A DNA stretch of 64,000 nt, from positions 199,115 to 263,114 of the forward strand of contig RHPI01002161.1 in the NCBI GenBank assembly GCA_009103225.1. The letters are read 5' to 3'. The position numbers were made by a program, and so were the translations under genes. Below the pieces are notes generated by a model. The model was not told the DNA's origin. It did no database searches and saw only the letters and a program-made list of their open reading frames with translations. Source of the DNA: Chlorokybus atmophyticus. Taxonomy: Eukaryota; Streptophyta; Chlorokybophyceae; Chlorokybales; Chlorokybaceae. Below are positions 11,719 to 24,611 of this stretch, in pieces. Within the stretch, counting starts at the first letter, position 1. Every line of letters starts with the position of its first letter.

Positions 11719-13422
11719 AATTGATGTCCACACACTAAAATATACATAAATATACCCTTTACAATAAACCATGTCATAATTGTTATCGATGAGCCCTGTG
11801 TACTTGGTGAACCCCGGTTCACATGCAGTGGTCAGTGACTTTGGCGGGAGGGCCTGTAGCACTGATGTGACGTGAGGTGGTGAGCTGCGGCGTACAGGAC
11901 GGCGGCGTTGAGGGCGGCGACGTGGCCGCGCTAATTAGGCGTCCTAGCAAGGCGAGTCACCGCTCATTTCAAGTTGTGCAACGCCATGCAAGTCAAGACG
12001 GCGATAACCGGCTGCCCCATTTCAAGAGAGGAAGCAATGGCACTGCTCGCCACCTCTTTGCGGTAAAGCTGTCGTTGGTTTCTAGCATGTGCGCGTCGAT
12101 GGCATTTCATCATACGTAGATTGCTGAAGCAACAGTACCAATGGTAGCTTTATCGTTGTCAGTGACCGGCTTGCTATGGATGTTGACGTAACTGTGTATG
12201 GTATATTACCTTTCTGTCGTCATTCGCAGCATCAACAACAGCAGCCTGAAGTTGTTGCTGAGGTCTTAATTGTCGCATTGACTTTATAACTGCAACCCCA
12301 ACAACAGTAGGCAGACAATTGCTGTTGCTCAGGTTAACGTTATTGAGGATAGCAACAACGGCAGCAGTGAGGTAAGGTCCACAACAGCAACCCTGGCAAC
12401 AGGGTGGAGAAAACTGCTGGTTGCTGCATAACAGTACCCTCAACAGCAGCCAGAATCAAAGGTACTTCGTGTATTTACCAGTTACTGCTGTTGTGATGTG
12501 AACAACAACAACAACTGCTGGTTGCTGCATAACAGTACCCTGAACAACCCTCAACAGCAGCCAGAATCAAAGGTACTTTGTGTGTTAACCAGTTACTGCT
12601 GTTGTGATGTGAACAACAACAACAGGTAGCAGTGGAGGTCGCTTGCTGCTGCTTGTCAGCCACGAAGATAATGTCAAAAACGGCAACAGCAAGCAGCTGA
12701 TGCGGACTACTGTTGAAGTAGTTGTTGCAATGTCAACATATTGGCAACGTATAGCAAGATTAAGACAGTTGCACCTCGCATTGCATGTACAGGTGCATGC
12801 AGGTGAGCAGGAGGAATATAATGGCGAAGGCGACTCCGCTGTCCAATGCTTGAGGATGCCCTAGAGCCGCCCACGCACAGTGAGCGGAGCAGGGTGATGG
12901 AGGCAGTGCTGAGGAGAGGAAAGGGAGGTGGAGTCAGCCTGTTGTCTGCTGCTGCTGCCACGGCTGTGCAGTGGATGCTGGGAAAATACACGCACTGTGT
13001 GCAGTGATTGAATGTGCATGCATTCATGCCGAACGGGAATAATAGCAGTTGTGAAGATAGCGGACCTGTTGCACATAGCCCGGTGGTGGCTGTAAACACA
13101 GGTCTTGTACGATGTGTCAGTGCTAGGCATGCATGTCATGCTTGTCACAACACTGCATTCTTTGTACACACACATATGCACATGGTAGCATAGGGCGGGC
13201 CGTGTTGTAAGCAGACACGGCCTGGTACATACCAGCTTTACCCTTACATATGCATCGATACAACAACCACTCCAATTAGCCAAGCTTAAGGGCTAGGCTG
13301 AGGGGGCTGATTCTATGCTGCCAGCACTACTCCTGTCCGCAGCTGCTGGAATCAGTAGATTCTCACGCTGATGCAACTTGCCTGCCTGGAAACTAATGCA
13401 ATTGCACAACGCAGCCTCACAA
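11719..13422. other. Intergenic, CAACAA/GTTGTT-rich, no gene seen
   Basis: About 1.7 kb between the tRNA and the DONSON stop. It is rich in CAACAACAG-type simple sequence at 12220-12640 and holds a tandem duplication listed separately. ORFs here are not flanked by usable splice sites and resemble no family I know. Confidence 0.5.
12413..12624. repeat. Tandem duplication of about 100 bp
   Basis: Copy 1 (12413-12512) and copy 2 (12513-12624) both start ACTGCTGGTTGCTGCATAAC and end in an (AAC)n run. They differ by a few substitutions and an insertion of about 11 bp in copy 2. Confidence 0.9.
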
Positions 13423-16100
13423 TCAATATTTCAATTTGGTACACACAACATTAAACTGTCCTTGTGTGCACTGCAATTGCTTTATCACTGCTGCCTGCAT
13501 GATCGGTTTATGTCGCCAGCATGCCAGCTCTTCCTCAGAGAAACTGCCGCCGTTCTGCCCATCCTGCCCTGATGATGGCGTTACACTCGGGGTGGACAGC
13601 GGTTGGTTGAGGTGCTCGTTGAACACATGCGATTGGCTGTCATGCGCAAAGCTGCAAAGTGATTACAGAAGTTAGCAAGCCTATCAAGGAGCCAGTGTGG
13701 AAGGAAAACAACGACAGGCACCTTGCTGAAAAGTCCCCATCGTGCTGATCGCGCAGCATTGTGCATAGTCTGTGCACCACCCAAGGAGGAAGGCAGCTTT
13801 GTTTCTCCAAAACCATTGTGTGGATTTTACCGTTGGCAGTGGCGTCACCCAGCGCAGGGTCAGGTGCATTAGATCCCAAGCTATGCGCAACATTGCACTG
13901 AACCTGCACAACCAAGCAAGTGTATCAATTAACCAAGTGACTGCCAGCAGGCTGATCAAGCTGGCTTCAAAAAGCAATACATATGTGTGCGTGAAACCAA
14001 CAGCTGAGTGACTTACTTGGTAGTGGCGCATGGATGCGTTGACAAATGCAACAGGTGCGTGCAGCTCAGGCACGTCGGACATGGCCCCAAAGCTAGCAAC
14101 CAGAGACCTGCACAGTACAGCTGCATCAGCACCGTCACTTGGCATGGCAGGCAGTAGCAGACCAGTGCCCCCTGTTTCATGCATACCTGTAATTCAACAA
14201 GAAGTCGAAAAGTGCATGCACACTCCTGGCGCCTTGCAGGCTCAACATGGACACTGGACTGTTGTCGAGCGCAACAGCAGCATCAATGTAGCGCATCTGC
14301 ACAGCACACAAGCAATCAGCAACACCAATTCTTGTGAAGTGCGCGACACAGAGGGCCACAGCAACGCAGATTTATGTGGTAACGTGGTCAAGGAGGAGCT
14401 TTATACCATGAATGTACCTGTCCCGCCTTGGTTTGCTCCATCTCCTTGAGTTCCAGCAGTGCAACCGGATCATCAAGGCGTGCATCACAGAGTGGCATCG
14501 TAAACGTAACATCATGCTCCCTGGAAGCTTGTGTTCAGATGCAGCACTGTTTGCAGGTCATAGGAGGACATCAGCAGTGAGGCTGTTAATACCTCAGCTG
14601 GTTGCGAAGCCCCTTTGTTGAACGTGTTATCACTGCTGTGCACTGCACAGTCCCGCTGACTCCCGCTGCGCGAAACACTGCAGAGAACTGCGTCGTGGTG
14701 TCTGCGTGTATAACTTTAATCACACCGCAATCCGGCAGGAAGTATTTCAAGTGATGACCATGCACGTGGCAGTCGTCTTACACAGAAAGCAGCTGCAGCG
14801 TCCCTTGCGTGTCATGTAATAGAGTGATCGCAGTGCATCCTCCCATGCTCTCTGCCGCGATGCTAACCAACTTTTCTCTGCGCAAGTCATGTTAACCATA
14901 CATATTTGGACTTGCGGCCAACCTGCTATTGTTGATACCTGCGGGCGTGGTGCTGTGAGCTGTTACGCTGCTCCTCACAGAAGGAGGCAGCACCGTTGCG
15001 GGGTGCGCCCAACTCAACAATGCACGTGCTAATTGCGCAGGTCGGCTGCTCGCAGGCACCTTACCCGATGCCACAAACGACTGAACGCCGAGGCACTCGT
15101 CATCTGGAGAAATTTGACGGCACCTGCGTGGATGATGTAATAATCGTGAGGTTTGCTCTGACGACATGTGAGCTGCAGTTGCTTCCTAACAGCAGGCTTT
15201 ACCATGGCTTACCAGTCAAAGGGTTCTTGCGAAGTGAAGCGCACCGAGGTTTTCAGACTCCAGTCAAATGGCGCATCGTCCAAAGGTCCCAAGATTGTGT
15301 TATTCGCGCTGGCAGGTGGCTTGCCGCCATGGTTGGCGGACACAGGCAACTGCAGCACCTGTTGAAACATAGCCATAGCTGCTTGGTCTGCCCGCAACAA
15401 TGCTGCACTTGCATGCATTGCCATGTGATATGAGATCTCATGCTGTACAACAGTGTGTACCTTTCATTGTACGCATACAGACAACAAAGAACGTCTTCAA
15501 TTGATGCCACATGCGGTCTGAATAAAATGACAACACACACACCTTTGCAAGTCCATTGTCCGCAGCAGGCACCGCCACAAGCTCTGTGGACTTCTGAGAC
15601 AAAGCGTTGGGGCGCAGGGCGGCACTGAGCGATTGAGATAGCTGCTTACGCCCTCCATCAGGGTTCTCTGCTGCTCGCAACACACCAAGAATCCCAGAAC
15701 CGCTGCATGGTAACACGACACATGAACACGGCTGTACGATCTGTATAACCTAAGTATGACGCAATTCACTTAGTCTCAAGTTGATAATGGCAACTGGCTT
15801 ACACGTTCTGCTCCACTCGCGCTACAGAGTCTGACACCGCCTTGGTCTGCTTGTTGTCTGTCTTATTCTGCACAAGGGCAAAGAAGTTGGCATCAAAGTC
15901 AGCCACCAAGCACTGCATTGCTCCAACAAAGGCATGCTCTTGCTGCACTGAATGTACCAAAAGCAGACCATGCGATGAGTTTCAAAGACACATACCCTAA
16001 GTTCACTTAAAGCGGAGCGCTTGCTTCCGGGCTTCGTGGCCGGGTAGCTGTCCGGGATTGTGGCCACCTGCCCAGCCCGATTACCGCCTAGCCTCGTCAT
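13423..16100 (-). CDS. DONSON: DONSON (downstream neighbour of Son) replication protein, 551 aa
   Basis: DONSON is a replisome factor that helps bring GINS to MCM during CMG helicase assembly and protects forks. Exons from the 5' end: 16100-15996, 15942-15803, 15702-15543, 15442-15213, 15123-15065, 14938-14897, 14877-14782, 14701-14593, 14520-14418, 14296-14187, 14107-14017, 13903-13722, 13651-13423; all phases agree and the total is 552 codons including stop, close to the human 566 aa. Family text seen: DWSLKTSVRFTS followed by PFDW, the stretch WEDALRSLYYM, VFRAAGVSG followed by TAVI and TKGLR, ALFDFLLNYR, and APVAFVNASMRHY near the C-terminus. The N-terminal 130 residues are not recognisable. 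One intron donor (15995) and the acceptor of exon 4 were picked by phase. The gene is divergent from mitochondrial EF-G, 696 bp away. Confidence 0.85.
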
Positions 16101-16796
16101 CACCCATCAGGAAGCTCTCACTCCAGCAGCTCACAAACCCTAGTCCGCATGCTTAGGAGCGCACTGAGAGCTTCGCTGCTAGGCATTACACCACAATCTC
16201 AAGATTTGCATGCAAATCTCGTTGCAACCAGAAGGTCAATGTACCCAGGTCAAAACCAAGCATTGCAGCTCATCCTATTGTACAACCACAGGCATTACGC
16301 ATACAGCAGCGTCCATTCACACAAACCAGTTGCCTCACGATCAGCCTCAAGCAACCAGGTCACTACCACAGGCGGCTTACCAGACGTCCAGCTGTTGCGG
16401 CACGCTAAGTCAGCCTGCAAGCATCAATGAAACGCTCCACAGCAGCCTGCGACTAGCAGACTAAGACTAAGCTACCTAGTGCAGTCCAGCAAGCAAGCCA
16501 CAGTACCGACAATGAGCAGCCGAGCCACTCCAGCTCGCAACACTGCCGCCCCACCAGGCCACAGCCAACGTCAACGCCCAGCTTTGAAATGCAGCTGTTG
16601 AAAGGCGGCAAAACTTTACTTGGCTAAGTAACTCTGTTAGTTAGCCAGGGTTTGCCGCTGATTCTGTCCGAATTGAAGTTAGGCTGTATTACAGTATAAC
16701 CGCGGTTAGATTGAGCCGCCAGCGGCGGCGGCGGCGGCGGCGGAGGAGGAGGAGGAGGAGGACGACGAGGACACAGGCGGTGGTGGCGGGGTTGGG
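16101..16796. other. Divergent promoter region DONSON / mitochondrial EF-G
   Basis: Shared upstream region of two genes reading away from each other. It contains a GGC/GGA trinucleotide run (about 16720-16765) just before the EF-G start. No TATA box is evident. Confidence 0.5.
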
Positions 16797-19700
16797 ATGG
16801 TGCGGCACAGGGCGCTATTGGCTCTGCTGCGCCGTCCCTGCACGCCCGTTGCTGCTGGCGGCTGGCACAGTGCTTATGGCGTGCTGAGCTCATGTTTTCA
16901 GGTGCTGCTCCTTGGTGCATGTGGTACTAGACTGTTTGATCTGCTTGACTTCGCTTGCACCTTACGGCGCAAATGTTACAGTGTTGGAGCAACCAGCTTG
17001 TCAGCTCAGAGTACGTTGTTGAAGCATGCAGGCTGTGTCAACTCTGCATGCCATCTACTCGGTTTGTGACATGCAGCAGCACCCCTGCTGTTGTTTGAAG
17101 AACAATGTAGTTGAGACGTGTAGTCAATGCAAATTGTTAGTGAGCTGCATGGTGAAGGAAACCATTGCACACGCATGATGGACTGCACACAGCTTGCAAC
17201 TGTACACAGTGATGTTATTGGCTTCATGCTGGACGTATAATAATCAGCAGCAAAGTGCCCATACGGTGAGAACAGCAGTATAAGCAACGACCAAGTACAC
17301 ATGCTGCTACTTGAATCGTGCTCTGATTATCACATGGTACTGTGCTTGTTGACAGCATATGGTTTCACTCTACTACTTGCATGCAGGCACACACAAACAG
17401 TCAGTCTCACATTGCAAACTGTAACAGGAAATCGTGGGGGTGCCAGTATGGGGCATCAAACCCGCTCAGTTTCGCGCTTATGCCGCCATGGCAGCCACAG
17501 CGGTGCGTTGTTGCTCTTTCCGAAACCTCTTGTTGATGGAAGGCAGTATTTGACAGACTAACGCGCACTTACTTTCAGGAGTCTCCTGACAATTACCTCC
17601 ATAGGCTACGTAACATTGGCATATCTGCTCACATTGACTCGGGCAAAACAACTTTGACGGAGCGCGTGCTTTTCTACACCGGACGAATCCATGAGATTCA
17701 CGAGGTTTGTGGCCGTGTGTTATGTAACCGTATTTATTTACATGATACTTCATTATCGCAGAGGCGTTGTACTCATGAATAACTCAATCAGGTCAGGGGT
17801 AGGGATGGGGTGGGGGCAAAGATGGACTCAATGGAACTGGAGAGGGAAAAGGGTATCACCATACAGTCGGCTGCAACGTATTGCAGTTGGGGCGACCATC
17901 AGATTAACATCATTGACACACCAGGTTAGTAGTTCGTTTGATCAAACAATATTGTTGTGGAAGGCACATTGCGTGGTGTATGACATGCCTGTCTGCAGGC
18001 CATGTCGATTTCACCATTGAGGTTGAAAGGGCTTTGCGCGTGCTGGATGGCGCCGTGTTGGTGTTGTGCAGCGTTGGCGGGGTTCAGTCGCAAAGCATAA
18101 CGGTCGATAGGCAGATGCGTAGGTATGCGGTACCTCGGCTCGCTTTCATTAACAAGCTGGATCGCACTGGCGCCGACCCTTGGAAAGTCGTGAGCCAAGT
18201 GCGTGCCAAGCTAAAGCAACATTGCGCAGCCGTCCAGGTATGAAGTGCATGTTGTCAATTGGTTATCATCATGTATGCCTGTAGCCATGACCGATGTGAT
18301 GCTCACGCAGTGCATGTGCCTTCTTGCATAGGTGCCTATTGGCCTTGAGACCGACCTTGTTGGGTTGGTTGACCTTGTTGATATGCGAGCCTACTACTAC
18401 GAAGGTGCCAACGGGTACGGTTCACAGCTGTGACTTCTGGTCATGTCAGCAATGAAAACTGCAATACATGCTATATGGCGTGCAAGCCAATATGTAACTG
18501 CGCGTGCGCAGGGAGAAGATTCGACAGGCTGAAATTCCTGACAATTTGCACGCGTTCTGTGAAGAAAAGCGTAAAGAACTTATTGAGACCGTGTCTGAGG
18601 TTGATGATACATTGGCAGAAATCTTCTTAAACGACGAGCCCATCACAGAGCAAGTGCTGCAGGTATTGAGTAACATTGCTGCTTTTGCTTGAGTTGCTCT
18701 AAGAGGTGCAAGAGCAGCTTACATGCAGTGCATGGTTATTGATGACGTGCACGAGTAGCTCAATTACAATACTTGTGCAGGCTGCTGTTCGGCGTGCCAC
18801 GCTGTCACTGGCGTTTATGCCTGTATTCATGGGCTCCGCATTCAAGAACAAGGGCGTGCAGTCTCTTCTTGATGGCGTCGTCGAGTACCTTCCATGTGAG
18901 TAGTAAAGATTAATAAACAGTAGTGAGCAAGCCACTCCTCTGCAAGTACTTACACCGTATGCCTTGCAACCTCATCCTCTCTTCTCTGCAGGTCCTCTGG
19001 AGGTGAAGAACCATGCTCTTAATCAGGCCAATAACGAGGAGCAGGTGGAGCTACACAAGGATCCCAGCGCACCGCTTGTCGCCCTGGCTTTCAAGCTTGA
19101 AGAAGGACGGTTCGGCCAGCTTACCTACATGAGGATTTACGACGGCACTCTGAGTAGGGGAGAACCCGTTTTCAATGTCAATAACAACAAGAAGATAAAG
19201 GTATGGGCAGAGAGACAGTTGGCTGATTGCTGTATTGTGTATTTATATTATGACTGCTTCAATATCCAACTATACTGATCTGTGTTAGGTACCAAGGCTG
19301 GTGCGCATGCACGCGGATGACATGGAGGACATCCAGGAGGCTCGTGCCGGGGAGATTGTTGCCATGTTTGGTGTGGACTGCGCGTCCGGCGACACATTTA
19401 CAGATGGAACCGTGCAGTACACTATGACCTCCATGAACGTGCCTGAACCTGTGATGTCGCTGGCCATTTCTCCCGCCTCCAAAGACGTGTCACCACAGGT
19501 ATGACATTAGCCCTGATTCTGATCTTAAGCCACCCGTTGACCCGCAAGTCCTGCTGTTGTAGCTAGGGTGTGTGGCCTTGTGATTGACACATGCGATTGC
19601 AGTTTTCCAAGGCATTGAACCGGTTTGTGAAAGAAGACCCGACATTCCGGGTGAGCGTAGATCCAGAGAGTGGACAGACCATCATCTCCGGCATGGGTGA

Positions 19701-21056
19701 ACTGCATTTGGATATCTATGTGGAGCGCATGCGGCGCGAATACAAGGTGTGTTCGTACACGTGTGCATGTGAGCGCAAAACATGCATTGCGATTGTTATG
19801 TTCAGCGCTGGGGCTATTCGCTTGTTTGCTTGCAGCTGTGGATGTACTGTGTCAACGCTTGCCAAACATGCTTGTGCCAAAGGTAAACACAGAGGTGGGT
19901 AAACCGCAAGTCAACTTCAGGGAGACCATCACCCAGTCGGCCACTTATGACTACCTGCACAAAAAGCAGAGCGGTGGTCAGGGCCAGTACGGTCGTGTCG
20001 CCGGGTAAGATTCACAGCGTGTTTACACTTGATGAATAGTACACAGTACTTGACTGGTGCTTTGGCTTAAGTTGCTTGCGCATATTTGTATGCACTCATA
20101 TGCAGGTACATTGAGCCATTGCCAGAGGACAGCCCTGAGAAATTTGTGTTTGAAAACGCCATCATCGGGAACGTGATCCCGCCCACATACATCACAGCTG
20201 TGGAGAAAGGCTTCAAGGAGGCCATCAACAGCGGCTCACTGATCGGTTACCCTGTGGAAGGAGTCAGGGTGGTTTTGAATGACGGCGCTACGCACACTGT
20301 CGATTCCAGCGAGCTGGCGTTCAAGCTTGCTTCCATTTACGCGTTCCGCCAGGTAAGCATGTTACATCCTGCTGGGTTGCAGTGCACCTGTCTGGTACAC
20401 CTTGCATCGTAGAGTGACAGGTTGGTTATGAACTTTCATGACACTGGGCTTGTGGTACCTTGATTGTTGTTCAGGCTTATAACAGTGCCAAGCCAGTGAT
20501 CTTGGAACCAGTCATGGATGTCGAGATCAAGGCACCGCAGGAGTTTCAAGGCACGATCATTGGCAACATCAACAGGCGGAAGGGTGTTATTCTTGGCAGT
20601 GACACTGCTGGTGACGACGTCACAATCCAAGCGCAGGTTCGTATGTTTGCTTTGTCCTTCGCTTATCTTGGCGCTGGTGTTATCCACGCATGATGGCGTC
20701 ATTGGTCACAGTCATATGTAGAGCCAAGCATTCCATTGCTGCTATCACAATAGTCACCTGGTACCAAAAAACCCTTGTTATACACTACAACACTACAATA
20801 CCCATACTAAACACATCACATATGTTTCTGCCAAGTGTGCACAGCACGATTTAGTCCGCTTGTCTACGGCGCCTTACCTTGACAATTGCTGCAGGTACCA
20901 CTGAATCAAATGTTTGGTTATTCGACGGATTTGCGATCGATGACGCAAGGCAAGGGCGAGTTCACGATGGAGTACGCCTGCCACATGCGCGTCTCACAGG
21001 ATGTCCAGGCAGAGCTTGTTGACACCCACAAGCACAGGAGAGGAGGGCAACATTGA
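16797..21056 (+). CDS. GFM1: Mitochondrial translation elongation factor G (15 exons, 760 aa)
   Basis: GTPase that drives ribosome translocation in mitochondria (EF-G1 class). Exons: 16797-16901, 17428-17502, 17579-17704, 17792-17924, 17999-18237, 18332-18414, 18512-18662, 18781-18895, 18992-19200, 19289-19498, 19603-19746, 19883-20004, 20106-20352, 20475-20636, 20895-21056; phases close and the sum is 761 codons with stop (human 751 aa). Seen: G1 AHIDSGKT (77-84), G3 DTPGHVDF, G4 NKLD, domain [16 protein letters not shown], domain [13 protein letters not shown] and [11 protein letters not shown], domain [15 protein letters not shown]. The first 30 residues are Arg/Ala/Leu-rich without acids, as in a mitochondrial presequence. 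Overall text is closer to mitochondrial EF-G1 than to plastid EF-G; targeting is inferred. Confidence 0.95.
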
Positions 21057-22468
21057 TGTGGGGTGGTTTAGGATTCTTGATTGGTTTTGGGTAGACTAGG
21101 GCAACATTGTCATGTTAGCCATGATGTTGCGCATTGAGGGTAGACAGGCAGCATCGGCTATGGCTTTGTTAAGTTAATTGACTGGTAGGAATGTTGATAG
21201 CGGCAGTTTGTATTATAAGATAAGACTTTGTTGGCGTGTTGCGCAACTTCCCATCGTCGTGTGGTGAGCTGTGAAGCGGGTTGCAAGCAGTGTACGGTGC
21301 TGTAGAACACTCGCACATTTCTTGCCAGCACTTGGATGCAAGTGCAGCAATTGGACTGTGCCAATATATGCATGACACATACACGGCAACGGCACAGGCG
21401 ACATTATCTTGTTGACGTGACACTTGCATGCTGCAAGTGACCTAACCCTAATTGGCCTAGCGGCAGCGTCAGCAGCCCGCGGTATCGAGCTTGCGGGCGG
21501 TAAGCGGCAGCGGAGTTGTGAAGGAGGGCGGGGGAGTTCTTGGAGTCTGCTGCTGTCACTGCAATGCAATAGGCTGGTCGCTAACCACCATCGCCGCGGC
21601 GCAGGTAGTTGCTGAACACCATGCATGCTGGTCGGACTAATGGGGCAGGGGCTTAGCGTGTTGGGTACAGAAGGCAAGCCCGGTGGAACTGCTGGTGTAG
21701 AGTGTAAGCATGGTGTGTGCCCATTCTTGCATATTGTGTTGATGTGCTGTTGCTTTTCACCCTTTGCATGTGACTAAATCAGCATACGATCTTTTGTACA
21801 GAGCTGAGCCTGGACAGCAGGGATACATTCCTGGCAGTCCTGGTCCATTAGATACAGCAACTGATGGATCTCGGACTTATTCCACTAGATTCGGTGCAAA
21901 CACATGTTGCATAGTGACGCGCTAATTACCACGACTTGCTACATGGTTAACGCATTGGTCCGGAGCGTGCAACTACGTTGCGGCATTACTGACCAGAGAG
22001 TTCGATCAGCGTCATCTTCATACGCGACATCGGCCTGCACAAAGTCAATGTACGTCGCATACGTAGGGCAAAACGGAGTCACTGATGCCGCGCAACATCA
22101 CATTTTCATGCACAGCGCTTCAACCATGCCGCTGCATCAACTCTAATTGACGCAGTGCCATCAAAACCACACCATGTCAAACCGTCCTAAAGGCAGCCAC
22201 ACTTGACAACAGAAACTAACTACCCTGGGGCCTGTACACTCGGAAGCCCTATCCGAGCTCTATGCAAGTATGTACACTCTGAAGGCGCACACTTGTCCAA
22301 GACTCTTTGACCTTGTCACACCGCCTCTGCAAAACATGCGAAAGGGAAACAAAAAGCACAACACCACTTGGTTTCTTGGACTCGCTGGTTTGTTATTTGC
22401 AGCTGTCCGCACTGCTGCTCTCTGATGAATGGCCGGCATTTATCAGTCAGTCAGTCAGTCAGGAGCCT
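21057..22468. other. Intergenic, no gene seen
   Basis: About 1.4 kb between the EF-G stop and a convergent small gene. It holds a short (TCAG)n run near 22444-22460. No ORF with splice support or RNA gene was recognised. Confidence 0.5.
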
Positions 22469-23461
22469 CTAGCTCGATGAATCATCTGATGCAATTGTGC
22501 CATAAGCTGTGGCTGCAGCCCGGGCCTCATTGTCGCCAGCTCCAGGACCTTCCATGCTCACTCTGCCTGTGCTTTTGCCTGGGGGAGGGCCGGCGCTGCC
22601 GGCAGTGGTGCCATAAGCAGCGGCAGCATCGCCAGAAGTGTCTCCGCCTACGTTGCCAGGGTACGCCTGGCCAGTCACTGCGCCAGCCCCACCAATGCCA
22701 GTATCTGCTGTGCCGTAGTCGCCACCAGCAGTGCTGGTGTAAGCTGCACTCTCAGGCTTGTCCTTAGCCGCGCCCTGCATGCAGATGACAACTATAAAAG
22801 CAAGAACCGCATGCTTGTTAATAACAGCTCGACCTCATGCACGACTGAGACGCTAGCAGCAGCACAAACGGTTGGCAACTTGCAACACCAACAATGAGAC
22901 AGCGGCACACCGCTCGGCGACGCATACTTCACTAGAGTCTACTACGTTCTGATTTGCACTGGTGCGTCAAGAACGTAAGGATACGCGTGGCGTGGAGGTT
23001 TCAGTATGTATGCCAGCTACTACCTCACCTCACTCTCTTGAATCGGACGGATCCCCTGTTCTTCTAGAGATCGGTAGCGGTCTCCACCGGCATCTGGGTC
23101 TGCGCTGAACCTGCAGGCGAGAACCATTTACAGTAAGCCAGGCAACATGCACTATAGCTTTGCACACTCAGCTTCGATCAAGGTCATGCATGCAGGCTCT
23201 GTAAGCGGCTTACGGAGCCTGCATACATGACCTTTTTTACAGCCAAGTGTCCGTAACGGATGGAATGTGCAAGTCGCAGCCAAGCTTTTCATACACACTC
23301 ATTCAACAGTAACGTTAAGCTTGCATGCATTGATGAGATGTTAACAACGCGAAAGCAACACGCAATCCTCTCCTGTACCTGTCTCCCTCGCCGCCCGGCC
23401 CGCTGAGCCTGTCTCCCTGCAGCTCGACCCCCTGCCCCCGCGCCGTGTTCAGCTGCGCCAT
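22469..23461 (-). CDS. Small Gly/Ala-rich protein of unknown function (156 aa)
   Basis: Three exons fit in phase: 23461-23379, 23110-23029, 22774-22469, giving 157 codons with stop. The N-terminal third contains RLSGPGGEGDRFSADP and then GGDRYRSLEEQGIRPIQ, compositionally like a real conserved segment. The C-terminal two thirds are low complexity, Gly/Ala/Thr/Ser-rich with recurring AAxAYGT units and no hydrophobic segment. I do not recognise a family. Splice sites are good (GTACAG donor, GTGAGG donor, CTGCAG and ATGCAG acceptors), which is the main support. A strong hairpin (23180-23234) sits in the first intron. Confidence 0.5.
23180..23234. repeat. 55-bp near-perfect inverted repeat (hairpin)
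   Basis: The left arm AAGGTCATGCATGCAGGCTC and the right arm GAGCCTGCATACATGACCTT are reverse complements with one or two mismatches, and the middle (TGTAAGC/GCTTACG) pairs too, leaving almost no loop. It lies within the first intron of the small Gly/Ala-rich gene. Confidence 0.9.
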
Positions 23462-24611
23462 GACGCCCCTAACAATCACCACTACACCAGAGCCTCCTCC
23501 GCTCAACAACTCTCCTCACCGTAATTAAGACCATCACTAGCAACCTCCCGCCAACACTCTGCCGCACCGCAGCAGCACTGTGCAAAAGCGACTTGGCTGC
23601 ACCGCTAACTCCTACTTTCATGTGAGCCATCTGATCATAGAGCCATCATCAGATCGAACGATCTATGTACGACAGAACGTTACCAGTGTTACTAACGTTT
23701 GCTGCTATCTCGGAACAAATCTTTCTCATCTGTGACAAGTTTTGCGCACAGCAGCGTCCGTTGCTGTCATACTCCGACCGTCTGATATCTTGATTGGCCT
23801 GATCGGACGGCTTGCGGTCAGAAAGTGCAGATGTATGCTTGCAGCAGATTTGCATTTGTGGCACAAAGCGGATGCCAATGATGACAGACTCGCATGCAAC
23901 ATGATGACCGGGATGTGCTGTGTGCTTCTCTGTGCTTCGCTCTGCTGCTGGAAGATCAGCTCTGTTCAGCTGTGCTGCTTGCCACGTAGTGATTGCGGAG
24001 GGTGCTGTGGCTGGGCGTGCGGTCCCATGGAGCTTAAGGGTCGTAGGCATGGACCTAGAGATCAGCTTGATTGGGTAACGCTGCCAGTAAGTACCCGTTG
24101 GAGGCTCCGCCGCCGCTGCCACCGCCGCTTACGCCTCCACCTGCAGAGGGAGGGCTGGGTGGGTGGGTGGGCGGGTGAGTGAGATGAGTGTTGATGTTGT
24201 TGAAGTGCGGGTTGCATGCTATGCATGAGCTGTGTTCGCCAACTTTGTGCTATGGCAGTGCATTGGATCTTTGAAAGGATGGTTGGTAGCTAGCGGCAAC
24301 CTTGGGTTGATGTACGCGGATGCTGCGTTACTGTATTAATATTGCAGTTGTCACTCCTGCATGGTTGGGTTGTGATTGAACTTGCTTCGCTTGTCTGCTG
24401 CTTGGAGCTGCTTGGCTTATGCATTGGGTGATTTGCACACAAACACGTCTTGTCATACGGGAGCAACTTATCCGGTTCAGTCAATCTAGTGACACAGTCT
24501 GCTTGCTTTCAGGCAGGTTGCAGGCAGCGCACACCCAGCCCATGTAAAGCTGACACCAGCTGCGTAAGACCAAGACTAACCTTCCTTTGACGCCAGACCA
24601 ATATAGCCATC
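23462..24611. other. Divergent intergenic region, no gene seen
   Basis: About 1.15 kb upstream of two genes reading apart. Short GGTGGGTGGG runs occur near 24150-24180. No supported ORF or RNA. Confidence 0.5.
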
